Shown here: piece by piece, positions 31,601 to 43,832 of the stretch
Numbering within the stretch: the stretch's first letter is position 1
Layout of the letters: each line of letters starts with the position of its first letter
Source of the DNA: Strigamia acuminata
Lineage: Eukaryota; Arthropoda; Chilopoda; Geophilomorpha; Linotaeniidae
DNA length: 64,000 nucleotides
Direction of reading: 5' to 3'
Assembly (NCBI GenBank): GCA_949358305.1
Contig: OX442314.1
Coordinates: 22,187,060-22,251,059, forward strand
Notes under the pieces: generated by a model
Told to the model about the DNA's origin: nothing
What the model saw: the letters and a program-made list of their open reading frames with translations, nothing else
Databases searched by the model: none
Program-made: the position numbers and the translations under genes

Positions 31601-34600
31601 CTAATGACAAGTTATTAATTCTGGATCTGTCTGGGGATATTCTACGCCGAGAAGTGTAGAAATTGTTTTAATTGGTTTGTTTTTGTTCGATCGAGTGGAA
31701 AAATTCATTTTTTTTCTTTTCACTTTGGATGTTGCAATGTTACACTTCGTATCTAGAAATCCGTTTAATTAAAATATTAATGACGAGAATGATTATAAAA
31801 GGAAATTTTTTAAAATTTAATTTTAAGTGGTGAAAGATGTGATTGTGTAAAAAATTCCCTTAAATGTTAAAAAAAAAATGTCTAAGACGTTGTTGCTTTA
31901 TTTCACTTGCCATTCCCTCGTACCAAAAGGCTGAAATCGACGTAAGTAATGCGACCAAAGAATCAAAATAATTATTCAGTGCGGTGTCTACTATTTGCTT
32001 GCATATCTTTATGTCCTGGCATGAGAAATCAAAGTAATTTGCACGTTCCATGCGACCATTCAGCATGAATAAATGAATCAATTTTATTTAGAAATAAAAT
32101 CAAAGCCATAATGGCTCCATTCATAAATGTTGACAAGTGATGGGCTTTTTAAATCCAGGTTCAAAGTCCAGCATTGAAGCATATTGGTTTTTTTAAACTG
32201 TTTTATTTATTTATTATTATTGCATGATTTTGTACAGTGACTGAGTCGTTTATTTTGTGGTTAAAATTGAAATTTGCTCGGTTATTTCATGCATGTGTCG
32301 GAGCATGAAACCTGAATTGTTTTTCCCATTGATTAATGCGTTTTATGTTGCACTACAGGTGGCTACGCGTATCATGAAGTTCCTTATTGATAATTTTGGC
32401 GTAACAAATTTATTCGGACGGGAGAATTACGAATACTACGCGAGGGTAACAGGAAGAGTTCTTCGAGTCGAAGAAGAATGGATTTTTTCCTTTCGCTACC
32501 CGCCCGATACGATGTTGCCACGTAAGCATGAATATTTATCTTGTACAGCGTGAGAGTTGCTCAAAACCTAATAACTTAGCAACTTGATGAATTGAGCAAA
32601 ATTTCTAACTGCCAGAGCTTCAAAAACGTTTTTTAAAATTTTCTTCTTTTGTTTTTTTGATTTTCTTTTCTTTTAACTTTATTAGAGTTTGAATGTAAGT
32701 AGTGATTGTCCTTTTGCTGACTTTCTGTTTTATTTTTTAATTAAACTGGGGTAATCAGAAGCTTTAATTGACTTTGGAGGTCCGCATTTAGTGGATTCCA
32801 TCAAATCAAGGTTGTTTAATCAGTTTCTGAATACTCTTACTTGTTAGTGTTTATTTAGTTTGTGTAGTTGTTGTAAACCACAGTTGTCAGTCATTGCTTG
32901 TCCCGTATCGTAGGCCAGCAAGCATTAGCAGCTGAGAGGCTCTGGTTACAGCAAGAGAGTGAACGATGGGGACTTAGATTTAACTTAGAAGGTAAGGAGA
33001 AGAGCTGCTACTTTATATTCTAAGTATTTTATATTTTGTTGTTATCATCGTTATTATTATTATTATTATTATTTTGTCATTATTATCATTTCCACGCAAC
33101 TTATAATTTTGCAGCTATTCTCCAATTTTATTTCCGTGCTTTAAATTTTTTTTAATTGCTTGTATGTTTGTGCGGCGGGGCTGTTTATGTTTTTCGTGTA
33201 ATTAAATTAAATCGTTTAATAAATGAAAAATAAATAGAGTACAAGAGTATTGTTTTATTTTGTTTAGCTTTGTCATCGCAAGAAGAAAGCCAAAGTACGC
33301 CCGCATTGCTACACATTCCAGAAGGAAGCGACGAATCACCATCAATGCCCGGAACCAGTGCCAGTCTTGCGGTCATCCACGAACCTGCCCTTAGAGAGTC
33401 GTCTACTCGCTTGAGCATCTCCTTGGAGGAGAATGGGCTCTTCAAGGTATAATACGACTGAATAATGATCTTTAGTGATATTATTTTGTCGAATAACACT
33501 CGTGTTTTGCGGATAATCTGCGAAAATGTAATATTCTCTCGATTATTCGCACGATATTTGTGATATAACTAATTGAGTACGTGTTTCTACAAGAAAAAGG
33601 ATTGAATAACGTTTTGTGTTTGTTTTCCCTCTTTATTTGCCACTTGAAATTGTTTAGGGTCTCCGTTCAGAAAGCAGGGTAAATATGGTATCATCTCATA
33701 TCGACTTGTAAATGTGTATATTTGTTGTTTAGTTTTGTTTTTTGATTATTGTATTGCTAATTTCTTGATAGGTGTCATTTTGTAAGTGTTGTTTACTCGT
33801 TTTCTAGTTATTTGTGCGAGCTTGTTTTTGTAGCTGTCGTGCAGCGGCAGGTTGGAGTCAAGATATGTTTAATTAGTGGCTTTGTTTTTCTTGCTAGGTT
33901 TTCTTGAGCGTCTAGATGCGCTTTGTATCTCGCTCCAACTTTCTCTCGTTCTAAGATTTGCGCTTTTGTTTGCACTGCATGGTGTTGTCACTCGAATACC
34001 GAATGTTATTGTGTTTATTGACGTTAAGTCGACTACTCCTCGTCCTGAATATTGGTGGATTGATGTTGGTAATAGTTAACAAGTAGCGATTCGATCGAAT
34101 AATCTTAATTTAAAAGTGAAACCCAAAGGGAGGAAATTAAATGAACATAAGTCCATCATGAAATCCCAACCACAGTACAGTTTACTCCTTTGCCAGGTGG
34201 AACAATCACTATAGCGATGCACGTTGACCTTCCCAGCATGCCAATCCTCAGTTCAATCCATTCTCAGGTAGTTAGGTTTATTTTATATGAATTTTGCAAA
34301 TTTTTCTAACCAGTAAATTTAATTTTTGCACTGCAAAAGCAACGCTTGCTGAATGAATGAGCAATAATTATTTTTCTTAATACATACATATTTTAACTAA
34401 ATTAAATTTAAATTTAATTTTTTTTTAAAAAAAAGTGCATGTTGCATTGCATGAAACACGAAACTTCACACTATAAGAGCATCTGCTCGTTTTCACTGTG
34501 TTCTCTGTATGTGTGCAATTTCTAGAAATCTTCGTCTACGACTTCTTCATCTCACAGTGGTCACCACGCACTGACCCTGGAAGAGCTGAAGGCCATCAAC

Positions 34601-35134
34601 TGGTACGCAGAGAGCACTAAGAGCCTCTCCTACCTCCCACAGGTGCATGAGCGCCAAACGGCACGCATGAGGACTCGTTCGGAATGGTTCCTGTCAGCAC
34701 AAACAGCGCCGCCACCGACTTCTTTCATCGTAGTACCCATCGAGTTTGAGGAGAAACCCACACGCGTCTTCTTCGGGGAGAACGGCAACGCGACGAGTCG
34801 AGCACCGAGTTTGCCGGACACGCAAACCAACGGCGCGGGCGGCGATCGCTGGAAGATTCTGCTCAGGCGGACTTCGAGCAAGGAGAAACGACATTTGAGG
34901 CGGGGATCGAGCAAGAGCAAAAGGAACAAGGAAAACGGCAACAAAGCGTATTCGGTCGAAGCTTTACATCAGACGGGAAGCGAACACACGTCCATGGCAC
35001 CCAGTTCGGCGCTTGGACTCACCGTATCCCCGCCAATGAGGACGCAGTCTGTGAGAAGCATCACGGATTCGGATTGTACGGAGTTGGACGTGCAGACTTT
35101 CCATATTACACTCACATACAAACCACGCATTTAG
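28625..35134 (+). CDS. Rho GTPase-activating protein
   Basis: Stimulates GTP hydrolysis by a Rho-family GTPase. Exons: 28625-28696 and 28784-29022 (5' end tentative), 29559-29619, 30924-31085, 31141-31250, 31321-31522, 32359-32521, 32914-32991, 33268-33446, an optional 21-base microexon 33658-33678, and 34526-35134; about 624-631 aa. The RhoGAP domain runs from FGASLEQVC through GPYKKDIFRAPG (arginine finger in IFR), then SVLKKFLRKL and ALGVSVAPSFF. A conserved-looking flank follows (YYARVTGRVLRVEEEWIF), then a Ser-rich linker, AINWYAESTKSLSYLPQV and a long basic/Ser-rich tail. No PH or RA domain is visible upstream, but a distant 5' exon could be outside my reconstruction. Subfamily not assigned; ARHGAP20/TAGAP-like is my best guess. 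Confidence 0.88.
33658..33678 (+). CDS. Candidate 7-codon microexon of the RhoGAP gene
   Basis: Acceptor TTGTTTAG, then 21 bases (GLRSESR), then donor AGG|GTAAAT. It starts and ends in phase 0, so inclusion or skipping between the exons at 33446 and 34526 keeps the frame. Supported by splice signals and phase only. Confidence 0.4.
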
Positions 35135-37148
35135 CTGTTTGTGCAGCGACGATTATAAAAATTGCAATTATTAATGCAAAAGCAGTTTCTGTTGGGAGTT
35201 TCGGAGTTTCGGAGTTTCGGAGTTTTGGACGGAGTGGCGGCTGCTGGAGTTGTTGGGTTTTTTTTTTTTAATTTAAATTATTGTAAAAGACCCCTCTGGA
35301 TTATTTTGTATAATTATTATTATTATTACTGTAATTGAAATTTAGGCAACTCTTAGAGCAATATTCATCTAAAGACATTTGTTTCCGGAGTTTGTTACGA
35401 TCTTCGTGTTGAATTTCTTCCTTTTTTTCCCAATTTTCTCAGGGTTTTTGTTTTTTATTTAATTACTTTTTTAAATTGTATTTGTAATGTTACATTCGTA
35501 TTTATTCATCATTCAATTTAGTCGTAGCTTATAGGCGTATGATAATACTTTTATCTAATTTTTAAATTTTTTTTTTTTTTTGGGCTATAAAATTTGATTA
35601 AGTTTGAGCTAATTTTTTTTAAATAGCCACCTAAATAAATATGTACGGATTTTAGTTTTTAATTAACTTTTTGCTACTTAATTTTATTAATTTGCTTTCC
35701 ATTAAGCAAAGCTGTGGTTGGAACAGTACAAATATTTCTACTATGCAGAACAACATCCTTTAGAGCTGTGGTTGATAGTTTTAGTCTTTTTTTTCTCTCA
35801 TTCTCGGTCAATATAAAATATCTCAAACTTAGAAATAAAAGTATTTAAAAACAGAAAAAAATAAATAAAAATAAAAGAATAAAAAAAAAATAGATATTAA
35901 AGAAAGGAAGTAATTTGTGCCTTGTAATGTCCAGTGAAAGTGTTCGTTTCTTACGTCCAAAAAAAGAAACGTTAAAAAAATCCTGGTGTTTTTCTATTTT
36001 TCCCAGCAGCAATTAATTCCCATGACAAAACTATTTTTCTTGACATATCAAGAATTAATTGCTGTTGTTATAATTAATAAGTTATTTTTCCTCACAGTTG
36101 TTTTTGTGACATAATTGAAAAAATAACGAAAATTGATGTTAGGTGGGAAAATAAAATCCTTGCTAACATTTTGTTGTTACAATGGCTTTTAACCACTGCC
36201 AACCACAAAGCTCATATCTAATCACTTCAGTTTTAATTTAAACTACCGGTAATACATTCGTTTTAGTCATATTTTTCATGTTTAGAAACGTTGGTTGGTT
36301 AGATTGTCATCAGTTTATTTGCTGTTAGGAATGCAATCTACAACCGCACTGCCAATTGGGGGAATTAAATGAATAAATGATATAAATAAATAATTAAATT
36401 CCATTTTAAAATATGTATAAAATTAATTACCACTGACAATTTTGGACTAAAATTGACAGTTTTGCAGGAATCGACACTGCCTTTTTCTAATAATTAATCG
36501 ACACTTGATTTATAATGCTATTTGGCTTTGTAACGAACATTAATTCAAGTGACAAAACTGTTCTATCTGATATTTCCGCCAATGCCACGAAACTTTAAGT
36601 AGCTGGAGGTTTTTAAAAAGAAAATTACATTCCTTGTTCAAACGCTTATTACTTTCCTCAGTTAGTATTTGAATGGAAATTTACATGGGCTTAGCGTATT
36701 TTAAGTGTCTGTAGGCCCTTAAAGACATTCCGTAATTTAAACAAGATTTTTCCGTTTCTTAATTTTAAAAGGAAATTGAACTAAATATCAGTCCAATCAT
36801 AGAGTACAAAGATGTGTAAATTTTTTGCGTATTATAAAAAAATTAAGTAAAAAATGTGAATACGAGCGGAAAATAAAAGTGTGCATGTGTGAATAATAAT
36901 AGAATAATATGAAAACTACAATTCTTGATTGAATGTGTTTAATATTTCATGTATTAAAGTAATTAATAAAAAGTTAGGCTTGATTCTATATTACAATTTG
37001 TCACGTTTATTCAACACTACGAATCGAGCAGAGCCAAAATCTTCTCTTTATTATTCTTGTAAGCTTTGTAATAATTTAAAACAAATCTATTTAAAAAAAA
37101 AAAAAAAATTTGAATTTTATCCTTTATATATTTCTATCAATTGCGATC
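35135..37148. other. RhoGAP 3' UTR and intergenic region
   Basis: T- and A-rich. It holds GGAGTTTC repeats near 35196-35225, a 13-bp perfect inverted repeat (CAGCAATTAATTC at 36007-36019, complement at 36052-36064) and two AGCTGTGGTTG words (35710 and 35764). No coding exon, tRNA or other gene could be supported. Confidence 0.5.
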
Positions 37149-38606
37149 TTACTCGTTAGGTGAGCTCGGTAAATCTTCCGATAAATGTTCGGCCGTTTTG
37201 GCCATTATGGCTCCCAGTATTACCACAATATTGATGTACGCTACTAGTCTGAAGAATTCGACTTCCTTATAAAATTCATCAACTAGTTCATTGGTTACAA
37301 CATGGCCGTGTTGCAATTCTGACCATTTTTCTAAATAGTCTCTTATGAATTGCATTTTTATTCCTTTAACCTTATCCGGATCTATAGTGGGTAGTTCAAC
37401 TTCCGGCATTACCTCTGCAATATTTTGAATTGTGTAGTTTTAAGTTACGGCAAGTAATTGAATTGAGTATATTATATACGGTGCTGTAACTGTATACCTT
37501 TGCCCTTCAGAATGTCAAGGAAATATGCTATATCGTAGGCGGGATAACCGATAAATGCCACCTCCCAGTCGACAAACCTTGTTACTCCTAGATTTCAAAT
37601 AATTGGGTATTAAATTGATTGTGGTATGTGGTAAACTTATAAACCTGATTTCTTATCCCATATAATATTGCCGGCATGTGGGTCGCCATGACAGAGAACG
37701 ATATTTTGTCGAAACTTGTTATTCAGCTCGCAAAGTTGAGCTAATTCGTTCTCCAACTCGGAAATCGCGGGAAATCCCAGATCGGAATTCTTCGGATAGT
37801 CGTTTTTCAAAACAGTTTTTATTCGATCGAAAGTAGAATCTTTACTGAAATCTTCATCATCTAATTTTTCAGAATGAATTTGAGCCATAGCATAAGCGAT
37901 TTTTCTATCAAATTAAATTAAAAGAATTAAAAGTTTAGAATTGATTCCAGCTACCGGTAGTGGGCAAAACGAAAACTAACTTGAAAGGATATTCTTCTAT
38001 CTGTACACTTTCATCTGGTTTAGGGATATTCAAAAGAGGTTTTCCAGCCAGAAATTGGTAGCAATAACCGTTTTTAAATACTGCATACACTTTAGCAAAG
38101 AGATTTGCTTTGGACACTGCCTAGAATATACGAGATATATGAGTATTATTTACAATTCTGCTCACATAAAATGTTCATGCTTTCCAGCTACCTAAGTTAG
38201 CTAGGTTAGCAGGAACATTTTTATGTGAGCAGGATTGTACTTTTATTAAAATGTTAAGACTGAGTTACCTCGACAACTTTATTTTCAAAATCAGGATTAG
38301 TTATGATATTATGCTCGGAAAAGAGTTTGCGAACTCTTACGACGAGCACCTCATCATTATCTTGGTCTTGCAATTGCACCTTGTAAGTGGCACATGAGAA
38401 TCCACCAGACAGATTCTGTTTTCAGGACACAATACGCTGTTACAAGTATTGTACAAGCAATCAGTAAAATTTTTACCATAATTTCTTACCTTAATTTCTA
38501 TTTTGTCTTCATTCCAATCAGGTTTTAAGGCTTGCATTAGTGTAATAATGTCAGTGTCAGGTGAGCCAAGATCAATGGCAAGGTCGTGTAAGTGCAGTAC
38601 AGCCAT
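37149..38606 (-). CDS. Choline/ethanolamine kinase family protein
   Basis: Phosphorylates choline or ethanolamine, the first step of the CDP-choline/CDP-ethanolamine (Kennedy) pathway. Six exons, complement(38490-38606, 38269-38415, 37981-38120, 37645-37904, 37498-37587, 37149-37414), in phase, 339 aa. A Gly-rich ATP loop (NLSGGFSCATYKV) and VLVVRVR lie at the N-lobe. Brenner's phosphotransferase motif is VLCHGDPHAGNIIWD, and the metal-binding motif is VDWEVAFIGYPAYDIAYFLD. The Asp in HGDPH replaces the more usual HND, and the protein is at the short end of the family, so it may be a divergent member rather than the main ethanolamine kinase. The ATG at 38606 is the first in frame. Confidence 0.85.
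38151..38239. repeat. Foldback (MITE-like) inverted repeat in kinase intron
   Basis: Arms of about 26 bases (38151-38176 and 38213-38239) are inverted copies: TACAATTCTGCTCACATAAA on the left against TTTATGTGAGCAGGATTGTA on the right, with one mismatch and one inserted T. The loop is 36 bases and itself contains AAGTTAGCTAGGTTAGC repeats. It fills more than half of the 148-base intron 38121-38268. Confidence 0.75.
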
Positions 38607-40019
38607 AATCTGCTGAGGTGAAAAAAATAACGGTAGAAATTGACAAATGTGTTCTGTAAGAGAAATGTGTGTCGTTTTGATGTGCAACGAAAGAACTATG
38701 TAAATGGATGTTTCCAAGTAACACAACTATTGCTAGAACGTCGGGGTTGGTAGAAACTATGTATTATTCCCCTACTTCCGTTCCATTTTTTCAATCATTA
38801 TCATTACGAAAAATTTGACCATGACTTGATTTGAAAAAAAAAACTTTGAACAGGAAGTTTTCCATTTCTTCAACGGTTGCGTGAACTTACACAACGTTTC
38901 CAAGCGATGTGCATTGATTTCTTTTATTATGTGTGGTTTAGAAAAAACTCGTATAAATTAATGACGTTTGCATCAATTATTTTTACGCTATTTATTACAT
39001 TCTCAAATTCCGATATTAAATAAATCGATCACAAACCTTTTGCTTAAAAAAATAGGCAGTCAAAGAGATCAATAAATACGTACTGTGCAATGGTTTATTA
39101 TAAATAAAAATACACATTTTAGAATTATGGAATCTGTATTAATCGATTCTAGAACCCTAGGTGCGTAAACAAACATTCCAAATTTACATAACATAATATA
39201 ATAGGAGGAGGAATGGTTTTTGGGCGTGTAAAGAACTCATGTGCAAAAAGATGACATGACATAATACAGGTCCATACTATGTGATTACGTAGACGATGAG
39301 AACCTCTAGAGATCCTCTAATATAATAACGCAATATGTGTTTTAAGAGGAGCAGCAAGCGAGGCAGCAAGAGATCGAAGTATTTTCCTAACTGGACAGCC
39401 ATCTATTATATTTCGTATGAACTTCGCAAGTTCATAAGAATAGCCCAAGATGCCGCCAGTGCTCTGGAAGTCATACGAGGGCCAAAACCATATTTTTCCT
39501 TTCTTTTTTCATCTGCAGGAGTGAAACGTGATTGATCATTTTTTTATTTTTTATTTTTTATTCAACAACATAAAAAATGGTAACTCAACAACATTACTCA
39601 TGAAAGATTATTCAAAATCAAAAAAAATGAAACTATAATCGATATTTTTCGTTAGAAGTCCTGGTTATTGACGTTAAATGGCCGCACACGCGTATTCATT
39701 AAATATTTAATAGCTAAATAAATGACGCAAAGAAAAAATATTTTCTTTTTTAATTAAACCTTGAATTAATGTGCATTGGGTGAATTTTCAAATCTCGAGC
39801 GGTATTTTCGGTTTCATTCTGCCATCTAGCGCCCTTAGGCCAAAGATTTACAAGTAAAACCGCTCCAAATCACGGTTTACCATAATAAAAAGTTTGCACA
39901 TGCAATCGCATTAAAATTTCAAAAATTTAATAAGGAAAGCCAAAAATATATTCTGTTTGAAACATTTGGAGTTTATTTCTATCATTCCAGTACTCAAAAT
40001 TCTTCCTCCATACTTCTTA
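38607..40019. other. Intergenic region, no gene seen
   Basis: Presumed promoter of the minus-strand kinase and 3' flank of the minus-strand orphan. A GCCATCTAGCG word at about 39821-39831 partly fits a CTCF site. No gene, RNA or repeat could be supported. Confidence 0.45.
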
Positions 40020-40528
40020 CTAAAACTGAAACCAATACAAAAAATTCAACCTTTCCTCCTTTTCTATTTTGTTTTAATGTATACCTCGACATTTGCTAGA
40101 GCATCAAAATCATCATCATTTTCATCATCATTTTCAGCCAATTGTTTTTGTTGCTCGTTTACTTTATTTATCGGAGCAGAAATTAAATTCAATCGATCCG
40201 AAATAGATTTCTGAACGGTGTATTTACTCGCATCCTGTAAAATAGTTTAAACATAATCAAAATTGAAAACTTATAAATAAATTCCTCATATACCGTATCT
40301 TTCAATCGCAATGCAAGTCTGAATTCTTTTCTAAACTCATCATTAATACTGTATTTGTAAATATCCGATAAAGATTCCGCCAGAATTTTCACGAGATCAC
40401 ATTTCCCTTTCTAAACAAAAAAAGGAATAAATAAATTTTCAACATTTAAAATAAATAACAAACGAACAATTAAAAAAATAAATTCTGACATTTTGACTCG
40501 AACTTGATGCAGTTATAGCGTAAGCCAT
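40020..40528 (-). CDS. Small acidic-tailed orphan protein (103 aa)
   Basis: Exons complement(40490-40528, 40294-40410, 40085-40234, 40020-40025) join in phase. The ATG at 40528 starts MAYAITASSSSQN, then KGKCDLVKILAESLSDIYKY, a charged helix-like region, and an Asp/Asn/Glu tail ending DDFDALANVEF. The last exon adds only one codon. The alternative is to read past the donor and end VYIKTK. It looks like a helical adaptor or complex subunit; I do not recognise it. The start is about 180 bases from the branching-enzyme ATG on the other strand, so a shared promoter is likely. Confidence 0.6.
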
Positions 40529-40708
40529 TCCGCCAAAAATATCGAAAACTTAAAAAACAACCAACTCCAATCAATCTTTATCTTTATACTCTTCTTGCAC
40601 CAACCGAAATTTTTCAAATTTATCCGACATAAAAGTTGCTGATAAGTTGTTAAGATCTGTCACGGGGAAGCGACACCGCATCGTGTGAGTACGTCATCCA
40701 AAGAGGCG

Positions 40709-43582
40709 ATGGCAGAGGGTCTTCCTGTAGCAGCCGACGAACCCAACGTAGAAAAACTCTTCCAACTCGACCCATATTTAAAACCATTCGAGAGAGAAAT
40801 CAGACGAAGGTAATATTGAATTTTCCAAAAAATTCGTTCATCCCACTCGATTACACGGTCATTCAAATCTCGTCCACGTAACACGTAGATGACCTACGAA
40901 TAACCTTAAGATAATTTTTTCTTGTCAATCGAATAGATATTACATCTTCAAATCGTTGCTGAACGCAATCACCGAAAATGAAGGCGGAATCAGCAAATTT
41001 ACCAGAGGTTACGAAACCCATGGCATCCATCGAACAGCCGACAACGGCATTTCGTGGTTGGAATGGGCCCCGAATGCTGAAGGAGTTTTTCTGCGAGGCG
41101 ATTTCAGTAATTTTTTTTGCGTTGTGCATTACGTAATAAAATAAAATATCTGAATTTATATCTATGCATGTTAGATAACTGGGAACGACTAACGCATCCG
41201 TTTAAGAAGCTTGATTTTGGTAAATGGCAAATAATTCTGCCGCCAAATCCAGATGGCACGTGTCCAATTCAACATATGAGTAACATTAAAGTACGCAAAT
41301 TACCGTTAATTCGGTAGAATTGTACCGTGCATTTAATGCATCGATTTATGCAAATATTGTATCTGTTATTCAGCTTGTGATGGTGACGAAGGAGGGAAAA
41401 TTGGAGGATCGTTTGTCACCTTGGGCCACTTACGTGGGAAGAGCACCAGATTCTCCGCCTGTTATGCAACATTTTTTTTGGGATCCTCCAGAGGTATTTT
41501 ATTATGTATGTAAATTACCACAATTATATAAATTTTTTTTTTGCGATTTTAGACGTATCAATTTAAACATCCGAAGCCAAAGAAACCGAAAAATTTAAAA
41601 ATATACGAAGCGCATATAGGAATAGCATCGAACGATGGAAAAATTGCAACTTATAAAGAATTTGCTCAGAATGTTATACCGCGTATTAAAAAATTAGGTG
41701 CCGTCTTCTGTCGACATCTTTTTTTTGCTTTTTTAATAAATTATTTACTTGATTTTGTTAGGTTATAACACGATTCAAGTCATGGCAGTGATGGAACACG
41801 CGTATTACGCGAGTTTTGGATACCAAGTGACGAGTTTTTTTGCCGCTTCTAGGTTAAAAATGAAATTCTGTTTCAAAAATTTAAATTAAAACATGAATTT
41901 TTTTTAAAATGTAGCCGTTATGGAACCCCGAATGATTTAAAAGAAATGGTGGATGTCGCACACTCCCATGGATTATACTTATTACTAGACGTGGTTCACA
42001 GCCATGCGTGCAACAACGTTATGGATGGATTGAATATGTTTGATGGGTCGGAAAGCTGTTATTTTCACGCTGGTAGTCGTGGTCAGCATTCGCTATGGGA
42101 CAGTCGCTTATTCAACTATACAAGGTTATTAAAAAAAAAATTGTTTTGTTTTTTCATATAACTTAATGAATTTGTCTCACCAGTTGGGAAGTAATGCGAT
42201 TTCTTCTATCCAATCTTGTTTGGTACTTGGAAGAGTACCGTTTTGACGGATTTAGATTCGATGGCGTTTCATCTATGCTGTACCACACTCACGGCATCGG
42301 TCATGGATTTAGCGGCGATTACAACGAATATTTCAGTTTAAACTCCGACACAGAATCATTGACTTATTTGACTCTAGCTAATTACATATGTCAATCGCTC
42401 TACCCGAACTACATTAGTATTGCTGAGGTAAGCATTACGAGTCACGTTTTTAACTTGACATCTTTTTAATTTTATTCGAATAGGATGTGTCGGGAATGCC
42501 GGGGCTTTGTCGACCAGTCTCTGAAGGTGGCTACGGATTCGAGTTTCGCTTGGGAATGGCCATCCCTGATAAATGGATCGAAGTAATTTACGAGTAAAAA
42601 AAACTTGTAAATAGAGAATTGATTTTTCAATTTTAAAAAATGGCAGATGTTGAAAGAAACGAAAGATGAAGAGTGGAGTATTGGAAATATTGTTCACACG
42701 CTGAGCAATCGTCGCTACGGTGAAAAAACAGTAGCGTATACCGAATCGCACGATCAAGCATTAGTCGGGGACAAAACAATCGCGTTTTGGTTAATGGACA
42801 AGGAAATGTACGACTTTATGTCAGTTCTAGCCCCGATGACCGGCATCATCGATAGAGGAATGGCCTTGCATAAATTGATCCGACTTATTACCCACGGATT
42901 AGGAGGAGAAGCGTATCTTAATTTCATCGGTATGTATTAAAAACACAAAAACTATCTCTCTAAGCTGAAATGACTCGTTAATTTGTTAGGAAACGAATTT
43001 GGGCACCCGGAATGGCTCGATTTCCCTCGATTGGGTAATAACGAGAGTTATCATTACGCTCGACGACAATGGCATTTAGTTGACAACGAACTGCTGAGGT
43101 ATAAATTCCTCAGTGGGTTTGATGCAGCATTGAATCATGCGGAGGAGAAATATGGATGGCTCAGTGCAGCACCGGTACGAAATTAATGGCTCAATTTAAT
43201 GCGAATAAATGTATAATTTACTTACAATTCCAGGCTTATGTCAGTTGGAAGCACGAGGACGATAAAGTAGTTGTTTTCGAACGAGCGGGAGTCGTGTTCG
43301 TTTGTAATTTTCACGCGCACAAAAGTTTTTCCGATTACAAAATCGGTATACAAGAAGCGGGCAAATACCGAATCGTTTTGGATACGGATGCGGAGGAATT
43401 CGGTGGTCACAAACGATTAAATCACGATACGGAGTTCTTTACATTTCCACACGAGTATGCCGGTCGAAAAAATCACACTTTGGTTTGTACGAAATAGTCG
43501 TATTTAAAATTAATTATGTAATATGTTAATTTTACAGGTTTATATTCCAAACCGAATGGGATTCGTGTTGGCCAAGTATTGA
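40709..43582 (+). CDS. GBE1: 1,4-alpha-glucan (glycogen) branching enzyme
   Basis: Makes alpha-1,6 branches in glycogen in the cytosol. Thirteen exons: 40709-40809, 40937-41106, 41175-41290, 41374-41493, 41553-41697, 41762-41852, 41915-42124, 42184-42427, 42484-42582, 42647-42929, 42990-43174, 43234-43482, 43538-43582; 685 aa, close to the ~700 of animal enzymes. An N-terminal CBM48 region ([20 protein letters not shown]) precedes the GH13 barrel. Visible catalytic motifs: [24 protein letters not shown] (nucleophile Asp), SIAEDVSGMPG across the exon 8/9 junction (acid/base Glu), and [27 protein letters not shown] is the family signature. The start gives [20 protein letters not shown] and then DPYLKPFE. 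Confidence 0.97.
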
Positions 43583-43832
43583 AATTTATAACGAAATACT
43601 ACTGCTATACAAATAACAAATTTAGTTTTATATGAATTTACCATTGAATGTAAAAAATTAACAAATAAGGTTGTTTTTCATAGAAATTTAATGATATTAT
43701 TGTTAAATTTAATTAATTGCTACGTTTAAAAATTGAAGTTTATTTGATTTGTATTAAATACTGAAGAGTACATAAAAAAAAGGTTTCATTCTACAATATT
43801 AACTTGGCATTCTATTTTACAAAATCGTCGCT

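Noticed and set aside
34199-34269. Possible RhoGAP exon between good acceptor and donor (TTTGCCAG ... TCTCAG|GTAG)
   Set aside because: Its only open frame does not match the phase of the flanking RhoGAP exons.
36007-36064. 13-base inverted repeat CAGCAATTAATTC with 32-base loop
   Set aside because: AT-rich arms, single instance, no gene context; could be chance or an old MITE scar.
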